From Tardiphaga sp. vice304 (GTDB taxonomy: Bacteria; Pseudomonadota; Alphaproteobacteria; Rhizobiales; Xanthobacteraceae), in the NCBI RefSeq assembly GCF_007018905.1, contig NZ_CP041402.1, forward strand, positions 2,096,001-2,160,000: DNA of 64,000 nucleotides, given 5' to 3'. Positions 53,650-62,279 of the stretch are shown in pieces (the stretch's first letter is position 1; each line of letters opens with the position of its first letter). The position numbers and the translations under genes are program-made. The notes under the pieces are model-generated. The model worked only from the letters and a program-made list of their open reading frames with translations. It was not told the origin of the DNA and did not search any database.

Positions 53650-53889
53650 TTACTTCTTCATCCCGTCCTTGGCCATGCCGTCCTTCTTCATGCCGTCCTT
53701 GTCCATCATGCCGTCTTTCTTCATGCCATCCTTGCTCATCGTGTCCTTGCTCATGGCATCTTTGCTCATGGAGTCCTTGGACATGCTGTCCTTGCCCATC
53801 TTGTCCTGCGCATGGGCAGCCCCTGCGGCGACGCCGAACGCGAGCAAGGCGGCCGACAGCGAAGCGGCGATACGTGAATTTGTGGTCAT
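53650..53889 (-). CDS. pentapeptide MXKDX repeat protein
   Basis: 79 residues: a signal peptide (cleavage near AHAQDK, about residue 28), then a low-complexity tail of about ten units MSKDS/MSKDA/MKKDG. This matches the MXKDX-repeat family of small exported proteins with unknown function, rich in Met, Lys and Asp; metal binding by Met and Asp is a guess. An AGAGGGA ribosome site precedes ATG 53889. The repeat DNA creates long open frames on the other strand, which are shadows. Confidence 0.88.
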   Translation of the reverse strand: MTTNSRIAASLSAALLAFGVAAGAAHAQDKMGKDSMSKDSMSKDAMSKDTMSKDGMKKDGMMDKDGMKKDGMAKDGMKK

Positions 53890-54049
53890 TGGTGCGATCC
53901 CTCTGAAACAGGTTAGACGATCAACGTCGTCCATAGGCATACGGGGCGGAAAACAGCCGCGTTACGCGGCGTTCGATCGTTCTCGCGAAAAATCCCGCTC
54001 GTTCACCGTGACGTGATCTCAGGATTGGGGCACCGCAGCCCCTGCTGCC

Positions 54050-54862
54050 TCACGCCTTTTCTGCAAATTCCGTCGGGGTCTTCCCGGTGACTTGCCGGAA
54101 GGCGTGCGAGAAAGCTGAAAAGCTGGCGTAGCCGAGATCGGCCGCGAGTTGTTTCACCGGCGCCTTGCGGTCCATCGATAGCCGTTCGATCGCCGCCGCC
54201 ATCCGGGCGCGCTGGCACCAGCTCCGGAAGCTCAATTGGGTTTCTGTCAGGAACAGTCGTGACAGCGTCCGCGCCGAGGTGCCGACCGAGCGCGCCAGCG
54301 CCTCGATTTCATGCGATGCGGTGGGATCGGCCAGCACGATATCGGCGGCGCGGCGGCAGCGCGGCTCGTGCGGCAGCGGGATGAACGTCGTCGGATCTTC
54401 CGCCTCGTGCAATTCCAGCAACGCCAGCCGGACCAGCAACTCGTTGCGGCCGGCGTCGTTGCGTCCGTCGAACAGCGCGAGGATGGCCTGATGCAGCAGT
54501 TGCGAGACGCGGACGACGAATTCGACGCTGAGATTGGCGCGGTGGGCGTCGTCCCGCTTCATCCAGCCGACGTCGAAATACAGCGAGCGCATCTCGATGT
54601 CGGCGAGCACATCGATCGCGTGCGGCAGTGCGGCGGGCATCCAGACTGCGCGATCCGGCGGCACCAGCCAGCGGCCCTTCGGGGTCGTGACCTGCATGGT
54701 GCCTTTGGTGGCAAATATCAATTGCGACTCGCGATGCGCGTGCGGCTCGATCCGGGTGCCCTTTTCGTAGCGGGTCGCCATGAAATGAACGCCGCCCCCC
54801 GTCGTCTGGCGGCGGTCGGACAACGGACGGATTGGCGCTTTGCCGATAATCATTGGCGACAT
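54050..54862 (-). CDS. AraC-family transcriptional regulator (cupin + HTH)
   Basis: 270 residues. The N-terminal cupin-like sensor (HAHRESQLIFATKGTMQVTTPKG) is followed by an AraC HTH pair at about 165-265 (IEALARSVGTSARTLSRLFLTETQLSF and VKQLAADLGYASFSAFSHAFRQVTGKTPTEF). It is divergent from the MFS gene at 54916 with a 53-bp gap, so it most likely controls that transporter. AraC proteins of this layout often regulate efflux pumps. Confidence 0.88.
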   Translation of the reverse strand: MSPMIIGKAPIRPLSDRRQTTGGGVHFMATRYEKGTRIEPHAHRESQLIFATKGTMQVTTPKGRWLVPPDRAVWMPAALPHAIDVLADIEMRSLYFDVGWMKRDDAHRANLSVEFVVRVSQLLHQAILALFDGRNDAGRNELLVRLALLELHEAEDPTTFIPLPHEPRCRRAADIVLADPTASHEIEALARSVGTSARTLSRLFLTETQLSFRSWCQRARMAAAIERLSMDRKAPVKQLAADLGYASFSAFSHAFRQVTGKTPTEFAEKA

Positions 54863-54915
54863 CCCGACAGCATAACTTCTTATAACGAATTTCCAAGCTC
54901 TGCAGGAATCGCTTC

Positions 54916-56160
54916 ATGAACGTCCCCGCCCGTGTCATCACCCTCGTCAATGTCGCGCATTTCATCGATCATTACGCGATGCTGATTTTCGCCGCGGCCG
55001 TCATCGTGATGGGGCCGACGATGAACATGACCTACGCCGAACTGCTGCCCTATGCGACGCCGGGCTTTGTCGCGTTCGGCGCGGGCTCGCTGGTGACCGG
55101 CTGGCTGGGAGACCGCTGGAGCCGGCGCCACATGATGGTGATCTATTTCTTCGGCATCGGCGCCTCGATGATCGCCGTGGGCCTGGTGCAGACCCCGCTG
55201 CAACTTGGGGCGGCCTTGTTCTCGATCGGCGCCTTCGCCTCGATCTATCATCCGGTCGGCACCGCGATGATCGTGTCCTATGCCGACAGGATCGGCCGCG
55301 AGATGGGCATCAACGGCGTGTGGGGCAATTTCGGCGTGGCGTCGTCGGCGCTGATCACCGGCGTGGTCGGGCAGTTCCTCGGCTGGCGTTATGCGTTCAT
55401 CCTGCCGGGGCTGGCGACGCTGGCGCTGGGCGTGGTGTTCATGCGCGGCGTGGCGCATGAGGACCGCTCCGGCTTCAGGCAGGCGGCGGCGCAGTCGCGC
55501 GTCGCCAAGTCCGACATGTGGCGGGTGATTCTGGCGCTATTGATCACCGTGATCGCGATCTCCACGACGTTCAATGCGGTCACCGTCGCGCTGCCGAAAC
55601 TATTCGCCGAACGTCTGTCCGACCTGACGCAGAGCCCGGCGCTGCTCGGAGTCATCGCCGCGGGCGTCTACGTGTTCGGCGCGTTGACGCAATACAATAT
55701 CGGCGGGCTGATCGACCGCTATTCGCTAAAGGCGGTGTGCGTGCCGCTGTCCTTCGTGCTGGCGCCGTTTTTGTACTTCGCAGCATCATTGTCCAACATC
55801 TCGCTGATCGTGGTGGCGATCGGCATCATCATCGGGCTGTTCGGACAGATCACCGTCAACGAGGCGATGGTCGGCAAATACACCAGCGAGGAATGGCGCT
55901 CGCGCGCTTATGCCGTGCGCTACTTCGTCGGCTTCACCGCAGCCGGCGCCTCGGTCGGGCTGGTGTCGTTTCTGTACGAGAAGGGCGGCTTCATGATGAT
56001 GCTGCACAGCTTCGCAGCGCTGTGCGTGCTGGTGATCGTCGCCGCGCTGATCCTGCCGCCGGAAATCCCGGTTGCACAGACAACCGAATCTTATCGCATG
56101 CTCGCCGGTGCACGACGGGCAGGACTGCGCCGTAGTCCATTTGGGCTGCGCCAAGCGTAA
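54916..56160 (+). CDS. MFS transporter
   Basis: 414 residues with about twelve membrane helices. The MFS loop 2-3 motif is seen as GWLGDRWSRRHMM, and the central cytoplasmic loop as VAHEDRSGFRQAAAQSRVAKSD. The overall style (MNVPARVITLVNVAHFIDHYAM) resembles fosmidomycin-resistance-like and other small-molecule efflux permeases. Substrate unknown. The gene is divergent from an AraC-type regulator. Its 3' end overlaps an open frame in another phase that leads into the LuxR-type gene. Confidence 0.88.
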   Translation: MNVPARVITLVNVAHFIDHYAMLIFAAAVIVMGPTMNMTYAELLPYATPGFVAFGAGSLVTGWLGDRWSRRHMMVIYFFGIGASMIAVGLVQTPLQLGAALFSIGAFASIYHPVGTAMIVSYADRIGREMGINGVWGNFGVASSALITGVVGQFLGWRYAFILPGLATLALGVVFMRGVAHEDRSGFRQAAAQSRVAKSDMWRVILALLITVIAISTTFNAVTVALPKLFAERLSDLTQSPALLGVIAAGVYVFGALTQYNIGGLIDRYSLKAVCVPLSFVLAPFLYFAASLSNISLIVVAIGIIIGLFGQITVNEAMVGKYTSEEWRSRAYAVRYFVGFTAAGASVGLVSFLYEKGGFMMMLHSFAALCVLVIVAALILPPEIPVAQTTESYRMLAGARRAGLRRSPFGLRQA

Positions 56161-56284
56161 GGCGGGAGGCTCTCATCCACACAAAGTGATTACCTGCGTA
56201 CGGCATATTTTGCTAGCGACGGGGTTTAACCAAGCAGACCGTGTTGTTTCACCCAACGGCAGCTTTCATCAATCGAGACATAAT

Positions 56285-57376
56285 TTGCTGGAATCCGTCA
56301 AGTACGAGACGCTTGTCGATCAGATCTACGAGGCGGGTGTGGTGCCCGAGCACTGGCCGCAGGTGTTCGATCGCCTGGCTGAGATGGCCGATGCGGAAGG
56401 CGCGATGTTGTTCGCGGTCGCGCCGGGCGCGCCGCGTTTCATTTCGTCGGCCAAAATTCACGAGCGCATCGATCGCTGGACCAAAAGCCCGTTCGCCCAC
56501 CGCAATCCGCGCAGCGACCGCCTGATCCCGCCGAATGAAGCGCGTTTCCTCACGGACCTCGACAAGTTTACTCTGGAAGAGCTTGAGAACGAGAGCTTCT
56601 ACACCGACATCCTCCGCCCTGGAGGACTTGGCTGGTGCGCCGGTACCTCGATACGAGCGCCATCCGGCGACACGCTGGTGTTGTCGATCGAGAAGGCATG
56701 GGCCAACGGCCCGGTGCCGCGCGCCGTGGCGGATCAACTCGACATGCTACGCCCACATCTGGCGCGGGCCGCCGTCCTCGCGGGCCGTCTCGGCTTCGAG
56801 CGGGCGCGCACCGCCGTGGCGACGCTGGAAATGATCGGTCTGCCCGCGGCGGCAGTAACCGATGCCGGGCGGGTGGTCGCGGCCAATCCAGGCTTTCTGG
56901 CCAGCGCCCCTGCGGTCGGCGTCGGTGCGCAGAACCAGGTTCAGTTCAGCGCCGCGGTAGTCCAGCAGATGTTTATGGAGGCGCTGGCACAGCCGAGTTC
57001 GCTGGCCCGCACCGGCCGCTCGATCCCGGTCGCCGGCACGGCGGCCTCGCCGCCGCTGATCGCCCATGTGCTGCCGCTGCGGCTGGGTGGGCTCGACGTG
57101 TTCGCCGGCGCGGTCTCGATCCTGTTCCTGACGCCGTTGACGCCGCAGAGCAGCCCGGCGCCGGAAATGCTGCGGGCTTTGTTCGATCTCACCCCCGCCG
57201 AAGCCCGCATCGCCAGCCTGCTGATCGATGGCAATACGCTCGATACGATTTCGAAGGCGCACTCCGTCAGCCTGAATACGGTGCGTACCCAACTCAAATC
57301 GGTGTTCCTGAAAACCGGCGTCGACCGTCAGGTCGATCTGGTCAGTCTGCTGGGTCAGCGTCAGGCGTCGCTCTGA
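56285..57376 (+). CDS. LuxR-type HTH transcriptional regulator
   Basis: About 363 residues. The C-terminal 65 residues form a GerE/LuxR helix-turn-helix (LTPAEARIASLLIDGNTLDTISKAHSVSLNTVRTQLKSVFLKTG). The N-terminal 290 residues resemble the sensor part of Bradyrhizobium LuxR-like proteins that begin YExLVDxIYEA and end WPxVxDRL; no receiver or autoinducer domain is apparent. The start is uncertain: TTG 56285 gives a family-like N-terminus with only a weak GAGA upstream, whereas further upstream the frame runs inside the MFS gene. Confidence 0.8.
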   Translation: MLESVKYETLVDQIYEAGVVPEHWPQVFDRLAEMADAEGAMLFAVAPGAPRFISSAKIHERIDRWTKSPFAHRNPRSDRLIPPNEARFLTDLDKFTLEELENESFYTDILRPGGLGWCAGTSIRAPSGDTLVLSIEKAWANGPVPRAVADQLDMLRPHLARAAVLAGRLGFERARTAVATLEMIGLPAAAVTDAGRVVAANPGFLASAPAVGVGAQNQVQFSAAVVQQMFMEALAQPSSLARTGRSIPVAGTAASPPLIAHVLPLRLGGLDVFAGAVSILFLTPLTPQSSPAPEMLRALFDLTPAEARIASLLIDGNTLDTISKAHSVSLNTVRTQLKSVFLKTGVDRQVDLVSLLGQRQASL

Positions 57377-57390
57377 AGGCGGGTTCCGTC

Positions 57391-57466
57391 CGGCTCGACG
57401 CAAATGGCCGGCCCGAAGGCCGGCTCGACGGAAATGGCCGGCCCGAAGGCCGGCCTGGACGTAAAT
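57391..57466 (+). repeat. 30-bp direct tandem repeat, 2.5 copies, each with a hairpin
   Basis: Units 57391-57420 and 57421-57450 differ at one base, followed by a partial third copy to about 57466. Each contains GGCCGGC-CCGAA-GGCCGGC-like arms that can fold into a strong stem. It lies 15 bp after the stop of the LuxR-type gene, so it may act as a terminator. The rest of the spacer (57467-57649) shows no gene. Confidence 0.8.
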
Positions 57467-57649
57467 ATACCCGTCAAATGTCTTGCGCTTCGTCAATACA
57501 TGGTCCGCCGAAGCGGTAATTGGATCGATCGACGCGCTGCCTTAGCAGCCGCAAAACAATCCTCCGGTACGGAAGTAGGCGACAGGCGCGATCGGCGCGT
57601 CACCCGTTTGGGTGATGCGCTCCGAATTTCTTGTTAACACTTCCGGGCA

Positions 57650-58873
57650 TCACGAGTTGACGTGCACGAAATCGCGCAGCAGCGGATAGATCTCGTTGTT
57701 CCAGCGGCGTCCGCTGAACACGCCGTAATGGCCGACGCCAGCCTGCATGTGGTGGACCTTGCGATAGGCGCGCACGCCGGTGCAGAGATCCTGGGCCGCC
57801 AGCGTCTGTCCGATCGAGCAGATGTCGTCCTTCTCGCCCTCGACCGTCATCAGGCCCATGCGCCGGATCGCCCCCGGATTCACCGGACGTCCCTTGTACA
57901 TCATCTTGCCCTGCGGCAGCAGATGCTCCTGGAACACGTCGCGAATGGTCTCGATGTAGAACTCCGCGGTCAGGTCCATCACCGCAAAATATTCGTCGTA
58001 GAACGTCTTGATGATTTCGGCCTTTTCGGTCTCGCCCTTGGCCAGATGGTTGGCGAGGTCGACATGCGACTTGATGTGGCGTTCCAGGTTCATCGAGACG
58101 AAGGCGGTCAACTGGATGAAGCCAGGATACACTTTTCGGAACGCGCCCTTGCACTGCAAGGGCACGTAGTTGATCAGATTGTCTTCGAACCATTTCAGCG
58201 GCTTACTCTTGGCGAAGTCGTTGACCTTGGTGGGGGCGATCCTTGTGTCGATTGGCCCGGCCATCAGCGTCAGGCTGGCCGGCCGCGCGGGATGATCGTC
58301 CTCCGACATGATCGCTGCGGCGGCCAGCGCCGATACCGACGGCTGGCAGATCGCGACCATGTGCGAACGCGGCCCGAGTTCGTTCATGAAGAGGATCAGG
58401 TGCTCGGTGTAGTCATCGAGCCCGAACTTGCCGGCGCTGAGGGGGATGTCGCGCGGATTGTGCCAGTCGGTAATATAGACGTCATGGTCCTGCAGCAGCG
58501 TCGCCACGGTGCCGCGCAGCAGCGTTGCAAAATGGCCGGACATCGGCGCCACCAGCAGCAGCTTCGGCTGCAGTGGCGAGCCTTCTTTCTTGAAGTGCAG
58601 CAGCGAGCCGAACGCGGTGGAAAAGACCACCTCCTCGACGACGTCGAGGAGGCTGTTGCCGACCGGCACCGGACCGATCGCGAATTCCGGGCGGACATAG
58701 GTCAGGGCGGTACGCGACACCAGCTCCAGCGCGGCGGAGAGGCGGCCGAACACTTTGTCCGATGTGCCTGCCGGGACCAGGTTGATATATTTCAGCGCCT
58801 GCGCCGCTCCGGTTCGCCATGGCGCCGTCAGATCCATATGGTTCTGGTAGGCCTGATACATCATTGACATCAT
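57650..58873 (-). CDS. phaZ: intracellular polyhydroxyalkanoate depolymerase
   Basis: 407 residues. The family begins MxYQxYQxxxDLxxPxR, matched here by MYQAYQNHMDLTAPWR. The nucleophile region is CQPSVSA with Cys176, as in the Cys-type intracellular depolymerase of Ralstonia; the downstream Asp/His region includes GVGHYGVFSGRRW near the C-terminus. It degrades stored PHB granules in the cytoplasm. The start is set by several ATGs near 58873 with AGGGAAG upstream. The gene stands alone; no phaP, phaC or phaR is in the window. Confidence 0.94.
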   Translation of the reverse strand: MMSMMYQAYQNHMDLTAPWRTGAAQALKYINLVPAGTSDKVFGRLSAALELVSRTALTYVRPEFAIGPVPVGNSLLDVVEEVVFSTAFGSLLHFKKEGSPLQPKLLLVAPMSGHFATLLRGTVATLLQDHDVYITDWHNPRDIPLSAGKFGLDDYTEHLILFMNELGPRSHMVAICQPSVSALAAAAIMSEDDHPARPASLTLMAGPIDTRIAPTKVNDFAKSKPLKWFEDNLINYVPLQCKGAFRKVYPGFIQLTAFVSMNLERHIKSHVDLANHLAKGETEKAEIIKTFYDEYFAVMDLTAEFYIETIRDVFQEHLLPQGKMMYKGRPVNPGAIRRMGLMTVEGEKDDICSIGQTLAAQDLCTGVRAYRKVHHMQAGVGHYGVFSGRRWNNEIYPLLRDFVHVNS

Positions 58874-59022
58874 CCGGATCGCTTCCCTGCTATAATGATA
58901 TGCAATATTGAAGCCAGCGGGGAGTCAAATCATCTGTCAAACTGGCACATGGTTTGCTGAACAAAATGCGGGCAACCCGGTCGTCGAGTACCGGTCCGCT
59001 CATCTGGCGCAGGGAGATGGTC

Positions 59023-59676
59023 ATGACGCGGGCGACACTGACGCTGAGCAGCAAGAACTATTCGTCCTGGTCGCTGCGCGGCTGGCTGTTGACAAAATTA
59101 TCCGGGCTGGAATTCGACGAGATCATCACCGGACCCGACGATGCCTCCGCGCGGGCAGAAATCCTGCTGCTGTCGTCGTCGATCCTGGTGCCGTGCCTGC
59201 GCCACGAGGGTGCGGTGGTGTGGGACACGCTGGCGATTGGGGAATATCTCAACGAGGTGATGCCGGAGGCGCGGCTGTTGCCAGCCGACCGCATCATGCG
59301 CGCGCATTGCCGGTCGATCTCCGGCGAAATCCATTCCGGCTTCACCACGCTGCGCGCGTCGTTGCCGGTCAACATCAAGGGCTACTTCGCAAATTTCAAG
59401 ATCTGGTCGCGCGCCCAGGCGGATATCGATCGCGTCTGCACGATCTGGCGCGAATGCCTGAACCGGTCCGGCGGCCCGTTTCTGTTCGGCGAGCGCAGCA
59501 TGGCGGATGCGATGTACGCGCCGGTGGTCACGCGCTTTGCGACCTACGACGTCAAGCTCGATCCGCAGCTTTCGGCCTATGCTAGCATGATCCTGGCGAT
59601 GCCCGAAATGCAGGAGTGGATTGCCGCGGCGAAGGAAGAGCACGAGGATATTGAAGAACTCGAAGTGGAGTACTGA
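59023..59676 (+). CDS. glutathione S-transferase family protein
   Basis: 217 residues. Thioredoxin-like N-terminal domain with LSSKNYSSWSLRGWLLTKLSG (active-site Ser region) and VPCLRHEGAVVWDTLAIGEYL (cis-Pro and substrate motif), then an all-helical C-terminal domain ending MPEMQEWIAAAKEE. It conjugates or isomerises small electrophiles with glutathione. ATG 59023 was chosen since AGGGAG lies 6 bases upstream; ATG 59017 touches that site. Confidence 0.88.
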   Translation: MTRATLTLSSKNYSSWSLRGWLLTKLSGLEFDEIITGPDDASARAEILLLSSSILVPCLRHEGAVVWDTLAIGEYLNEVMPEARLLPADRIMRAHCRSISGEIHSGFTTLRASLPVNIKGYFANFKIWSRAQADIDRVCTIWRECLNRSGGPFLFGERSMADAMYAPVVTRFATYDVKLDPQLSAYASMILAMPEMQEWIAAAKEEHEDIEELEVEY

Positions 59677-59680
59677 GGCC

Positions 59681-59754
59681 GTAGGGTGGGCAAAGGCTCG
59701 CTTGCGCCGTGCCCACGACCGCGCGGTGCGCACGCTACGATTTGCTCACCCTAC
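59681..59754. repeat. intergenic inverted repeat, family H
   Basis: GTAGGGTGGGCAAA at the left end and TTTGCTCACCCTAC at the right end pair with one mismatch; about 74 bp. It follows the GST gene. The remaining spacer up to 59965 holds no gene. Confidence 0.8.
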
Positions 59755-59965
59755 AACTCCATTCGGCTCAATGACCGGGCAGGGATGCTCAACTAATATC
59801 CAGTAACGGCGCTAATCTGGCGGCTATTCCGCCGAAAATCGTCCCTCTCACCGCCCTTTCAGGCCGAGCTGGTATCAAAGCCTGCTGAAGCCCGCTGGCG
59901 CGGAATTCGCATGGTGCATTGCGATAGCAACCGGGCCGCATTGCCGGCCCGCGATGGAGGGCACC

Positions 59966-61105
59966 ATGAATATCCATGCTGCGATCGATCCCGCACGGCC
60001 CGGACTGACCCACCCGGAGGGCGACCCGCTGCGTCTCAACCATCAGGATTTCATCGCCATCGACCGCCACAAGGATACCATTTATCAGGCGACGTACCGG
60101 CCGCAGGCGCTGTATAGCCGTGCCGATGCCGGCTTTCATGCCAACAACGAAACCTTCCTGCTGCATGAGGTGGCAACCAACCTGCCGATTTACCGCGAGG
60201 ATACCGGCCCGACCGATTTCCATCTGCACCTGCCGCCGGGTGGCTTCCAGCTGGTGCTTGTCACGTCCGGCCTGTTCACCTTCGACTATGATGGCCGGAT
60301 CTATTATGTCGGCCCGGGCGCGGTGATACTGCAGAGCGCGATCGTGCATCGCCAGCTGTTCTACACCTGGTCGGGCCTGCCGACCGAGGAGAACCTGAAG
60401 ACGCCGCAGAGCGTGGTGCCCGACGCGCTGTCGATGGGGTACTCCGGCAAGTTTCTCGAAGCCTTCGTCACCGATCCCACGACGTTCCCGAATCCGACGA
60501 TCGTCGGCCCCGACCAGATCGACGAGGCCGAAACGCCGCGCGTGGCCTGGACCCATGGCATGCATGATCGGCCGGTGGACGCCGGCTTCTGGTTACAGGA
60601 CCCGCTGGCGCTGGAGGCGCTGTTCAGGCCGCTCAAGGACGGCGCGATCAAATCGACCATGCCGGCCTATGTGCGCGACATCGGCATCGATGTGCCGAGC
60701 GGCCATCTGGTGACCGGTCATATCCTCGCCACCGACCCGCGCGGCCAATCACTGCTGCCAAAAAGCAGCGCGGCGGCCGTGGACGCTGACAGCTTCACGA
60801 AAGGCGAGGTCGTGATCTATCGCGTGATCCGCGGCACCGCGGAATTCAGCGACCGGTCGGGCAGGAATTTTGAACTTGCGGCGGGTGACGTGGTGACAGC
60901 GGGCAGGGAGTCGATCCGGCTGGTCGGCCTCGGCGAAAACACTCAGTTGCTGCGGCTCGGCCTGCTGAAAGGCCTGGAGCAGCTTCGAAGCTGGACGCCG
61001 ACCCAGCGCGACGAGATCGACGGGCTGGCAGGCCGGATCATCACCCGCAGGGATACGCGTCCGCTGCGGACCGAGGGCCAGCCGGTGGGGTATCTCTACG
61101 CCTGA
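59966..61105 (+). CDS. unrecognised bicupin-like protein
   Basis: 379 residues, cytoplasmic. I do not recognise a family. Two cupin-like barrels are suggested: residues about 75-135 (FHLHLPPGGFQLVLVTSG, then VGPGAVILQSAIVHRQLFYT), with an HxH pair and a later His but Gln where the usual metal-binding Glu stands, and residues about 270-340 (VIYRVIRGTAEFSDRSG, then LAAGDVVTAG), without metal ligands. A dioxygenase-like or structural role is possible but not supported enough to name. GGAGGGCACC just before ATG 59966 supports that start. It stands alone between repeats. Confidence 0.8.
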   Translation: MNIHAAIDPARPGLTHPEGDPLRLNHQDFIAIDRHKDTIYQATYRPQALYSRADAGFHANNETFLLHEVATNLPIYREDTGPTDFHLHLPPGGFQLVLVTSGLFTFDYDGRIYYVGPGAVILQSAIVHRQLFYTWSGLPTEENLKTPQSVVPDALSMGYSGKFLEAFVTDPTTFPNPTIVGPDQIDEAETPRVAWTHGMHDRPVDAGFWLQDPLALEALFRPLKDGAIKSTMPAYVRDIGIDVPSGHLVTGHILATDPRGQSLLPKSSAAAVDADSFTKGEVVIYRVIRGTAEFSDRSGRNFELAAGDVVTAGRESIRLVGLGENTQLLRLGLLKGLEQLRSWTPTQRDEIDGLAGRIITRRDTRPLRTEGQPVGYLYA

Positions 61106-61334
61106 GTGCCTGCGCAGCCGGGACCGGTCGCGCGGCGTTAACCTTTGCTACACGAAATGCCTTGGCTTGCTGGGCCTCTTCTCACCGGATCTGGTGCGCG
61201 CCCCCGGGCATTTCCCAAGATGCATTCACAAGCACTGACGAGCGAATCGAATTCGCTGATTCGGGCCCGCTTCGTTCCCGCCGCGTACCAGAGGTTAACG
61301 CGATGGCGTCCGGTGTCGCAGTTGAGGACAGTTT

Positions 61335-61544
61335 TCAGCCGAAGCGGGGCAAGCGCCAGCCGACCACCGCGGCCTCGACCACGCTGCCGGATTCGGCATT
61401 GTGCCACTCGCCCGCGGCGAAGGTGCAGGGGAACGGGAGCTGATAGGTGCCGTTGTGGTCTTCGCACAGCACCTGCACCGCCTGATCGGGGGGCGGATTT
61501 CCCTCGCCGTTGAATTCCGCCAGTCGTCGTTCGCGCGTTGCCAT
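61335..61544 (-). CDS. small conserved-looking hypothetical protein
   Basis: 69 residues, soluble: MATRERRLAEFNGEG, then PDQAVQVLCEDHNGTYQLPF and a C-terminal VVGWRLPR. GGAG lies 9 bases before ATG 61544; an in-frame ATG at 61559 has no ribosome site. It has a compact, balanced composition and good codon use, unlike the longer shadow frames around it. No function can be given. The 229-bp spacer to the bicupin gene holds nothing visible. Confidence 0.6.
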   Translation of the reverse strand: MATRERRLAEFNGEGNPPPDQAVQVLCEDHNGTYQLPFPCTFAAGEWHNAESGSVVEAAVVGWRLPRFG

Positions 61545-61688
61545 GTCGAGATTCTCCATGACGGCAACGGAGGCGGCGTGTCGTTGTTCCGCGCCCGCGG
61601 CGTTCCGCCTCCCTGTATCACGGTTGACAGGCGGAGGTTCTGCCCGCTTGGCTTTCGGAGCATTCACGATAACAAGCGAGGCCCGACG

Positions 61689-62027
61689 ATGCTCAACCGG
61701 ATGATGGCAGCAACGATACTGACGACGTTCACGGCAGGTCCGGCGCTGGCGCAGGACGTGCCGGGAATCGAGATCTGCACCGTCGAAAAGACCATGGAGC
61801 GCCGCACTTCCTGCCTGCAGAGCAATGTGAATTTCCTGCAGACCAGTCTTGGCAAGCAGGGCCGCGAGCAGCAGCAGAAGCTCGACGCCGCAACGCGCCA
61901 GATCGAGGCGCTGCGAATGACCCTGGCAGGCTTGCAGAAGACGGTCGAGGAACTGCAGGCGGCGCAAAAGAAGCCGGCGGCGGCGCCGGCCGCGAAAGAC
62001 GCGCCTAAGGATGCGACGGCAAAATAA
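61689..62027 (+). CDS. small exported coiled-coil protein
   Basis: 112 residues: signal peptide 1-22 (cleavage near ALAQD), a Cys-containing segment (IEICTVEKTMERRTSC), then a coiled coil of about 55 residues (QNV-like heptads from LQTSLGKQGREQQQ to LQAAQKK) and a Lys/Ala/Pro tail. Probably periplasmic; function unknown. The ribosome site before ATG 61689 is weak (AAGCGAGGCCCG). Confidence 0.72.
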   Translation: MLNRMMAATILTTFTAGPALAQDVPGIEICTVEKTMERRTSCLQSNVNFLQTSLGKQGREQQQKLDAATRQIEALRMTLAGLQKTVEELQAAQKKPAAAPAAKDAPKDATAK

Positions 62028-62033
62028 ACTGAT

Positions 62034-62186
62034 GTCATCCGGGCGAGGCGAGCGCCAACGAGCGCCGAGCCTGATCCATAACCTCCGAGCCTGTGGCTTT
62101 CAAAGGCATTGGCAACAGCACGCAACTTGACGACAGCGTGTATGGGTCCCGGCTTGCGCTCGCAGGCTCGCTTGCCGGGACGATTG
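62034..62186. repeat. intergenic inverted repeat, family I
   Basis: GTCATCCGGGCGAGGCGAGCG at the left and CGCTCGCAGGCTCGCTTGCCG near the right end pair partially, with ATAACCTCCGAGCCTG-like inner arms. Weaker pairing than the other families. Between two plus-strand genes. Confidence 0.5.
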
Positions 62187-62279
62187 CGCAGGTGCCATGC
62201 GTGGCCACGCCTTGGCAGCGCGGCGGATGTTTGCGTAAGTTCGTCGCAAGCGACAACAAAAAAAACAAAGGGAGTTTTC

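Noticed and set aside
53640..53830. CRISPR-like short repeats
   Set aside because: The periodicity is 15 bp, coding, and without spacers; it is the MXKDX gene.
53602..53906. Plus-strand Ser/Cys/Pro or His/Ala/Leu repeats
   Set aside because: They are the complementary readings of the MXKDX repeat; only the minus-strand version has a signal peptide and a known family.
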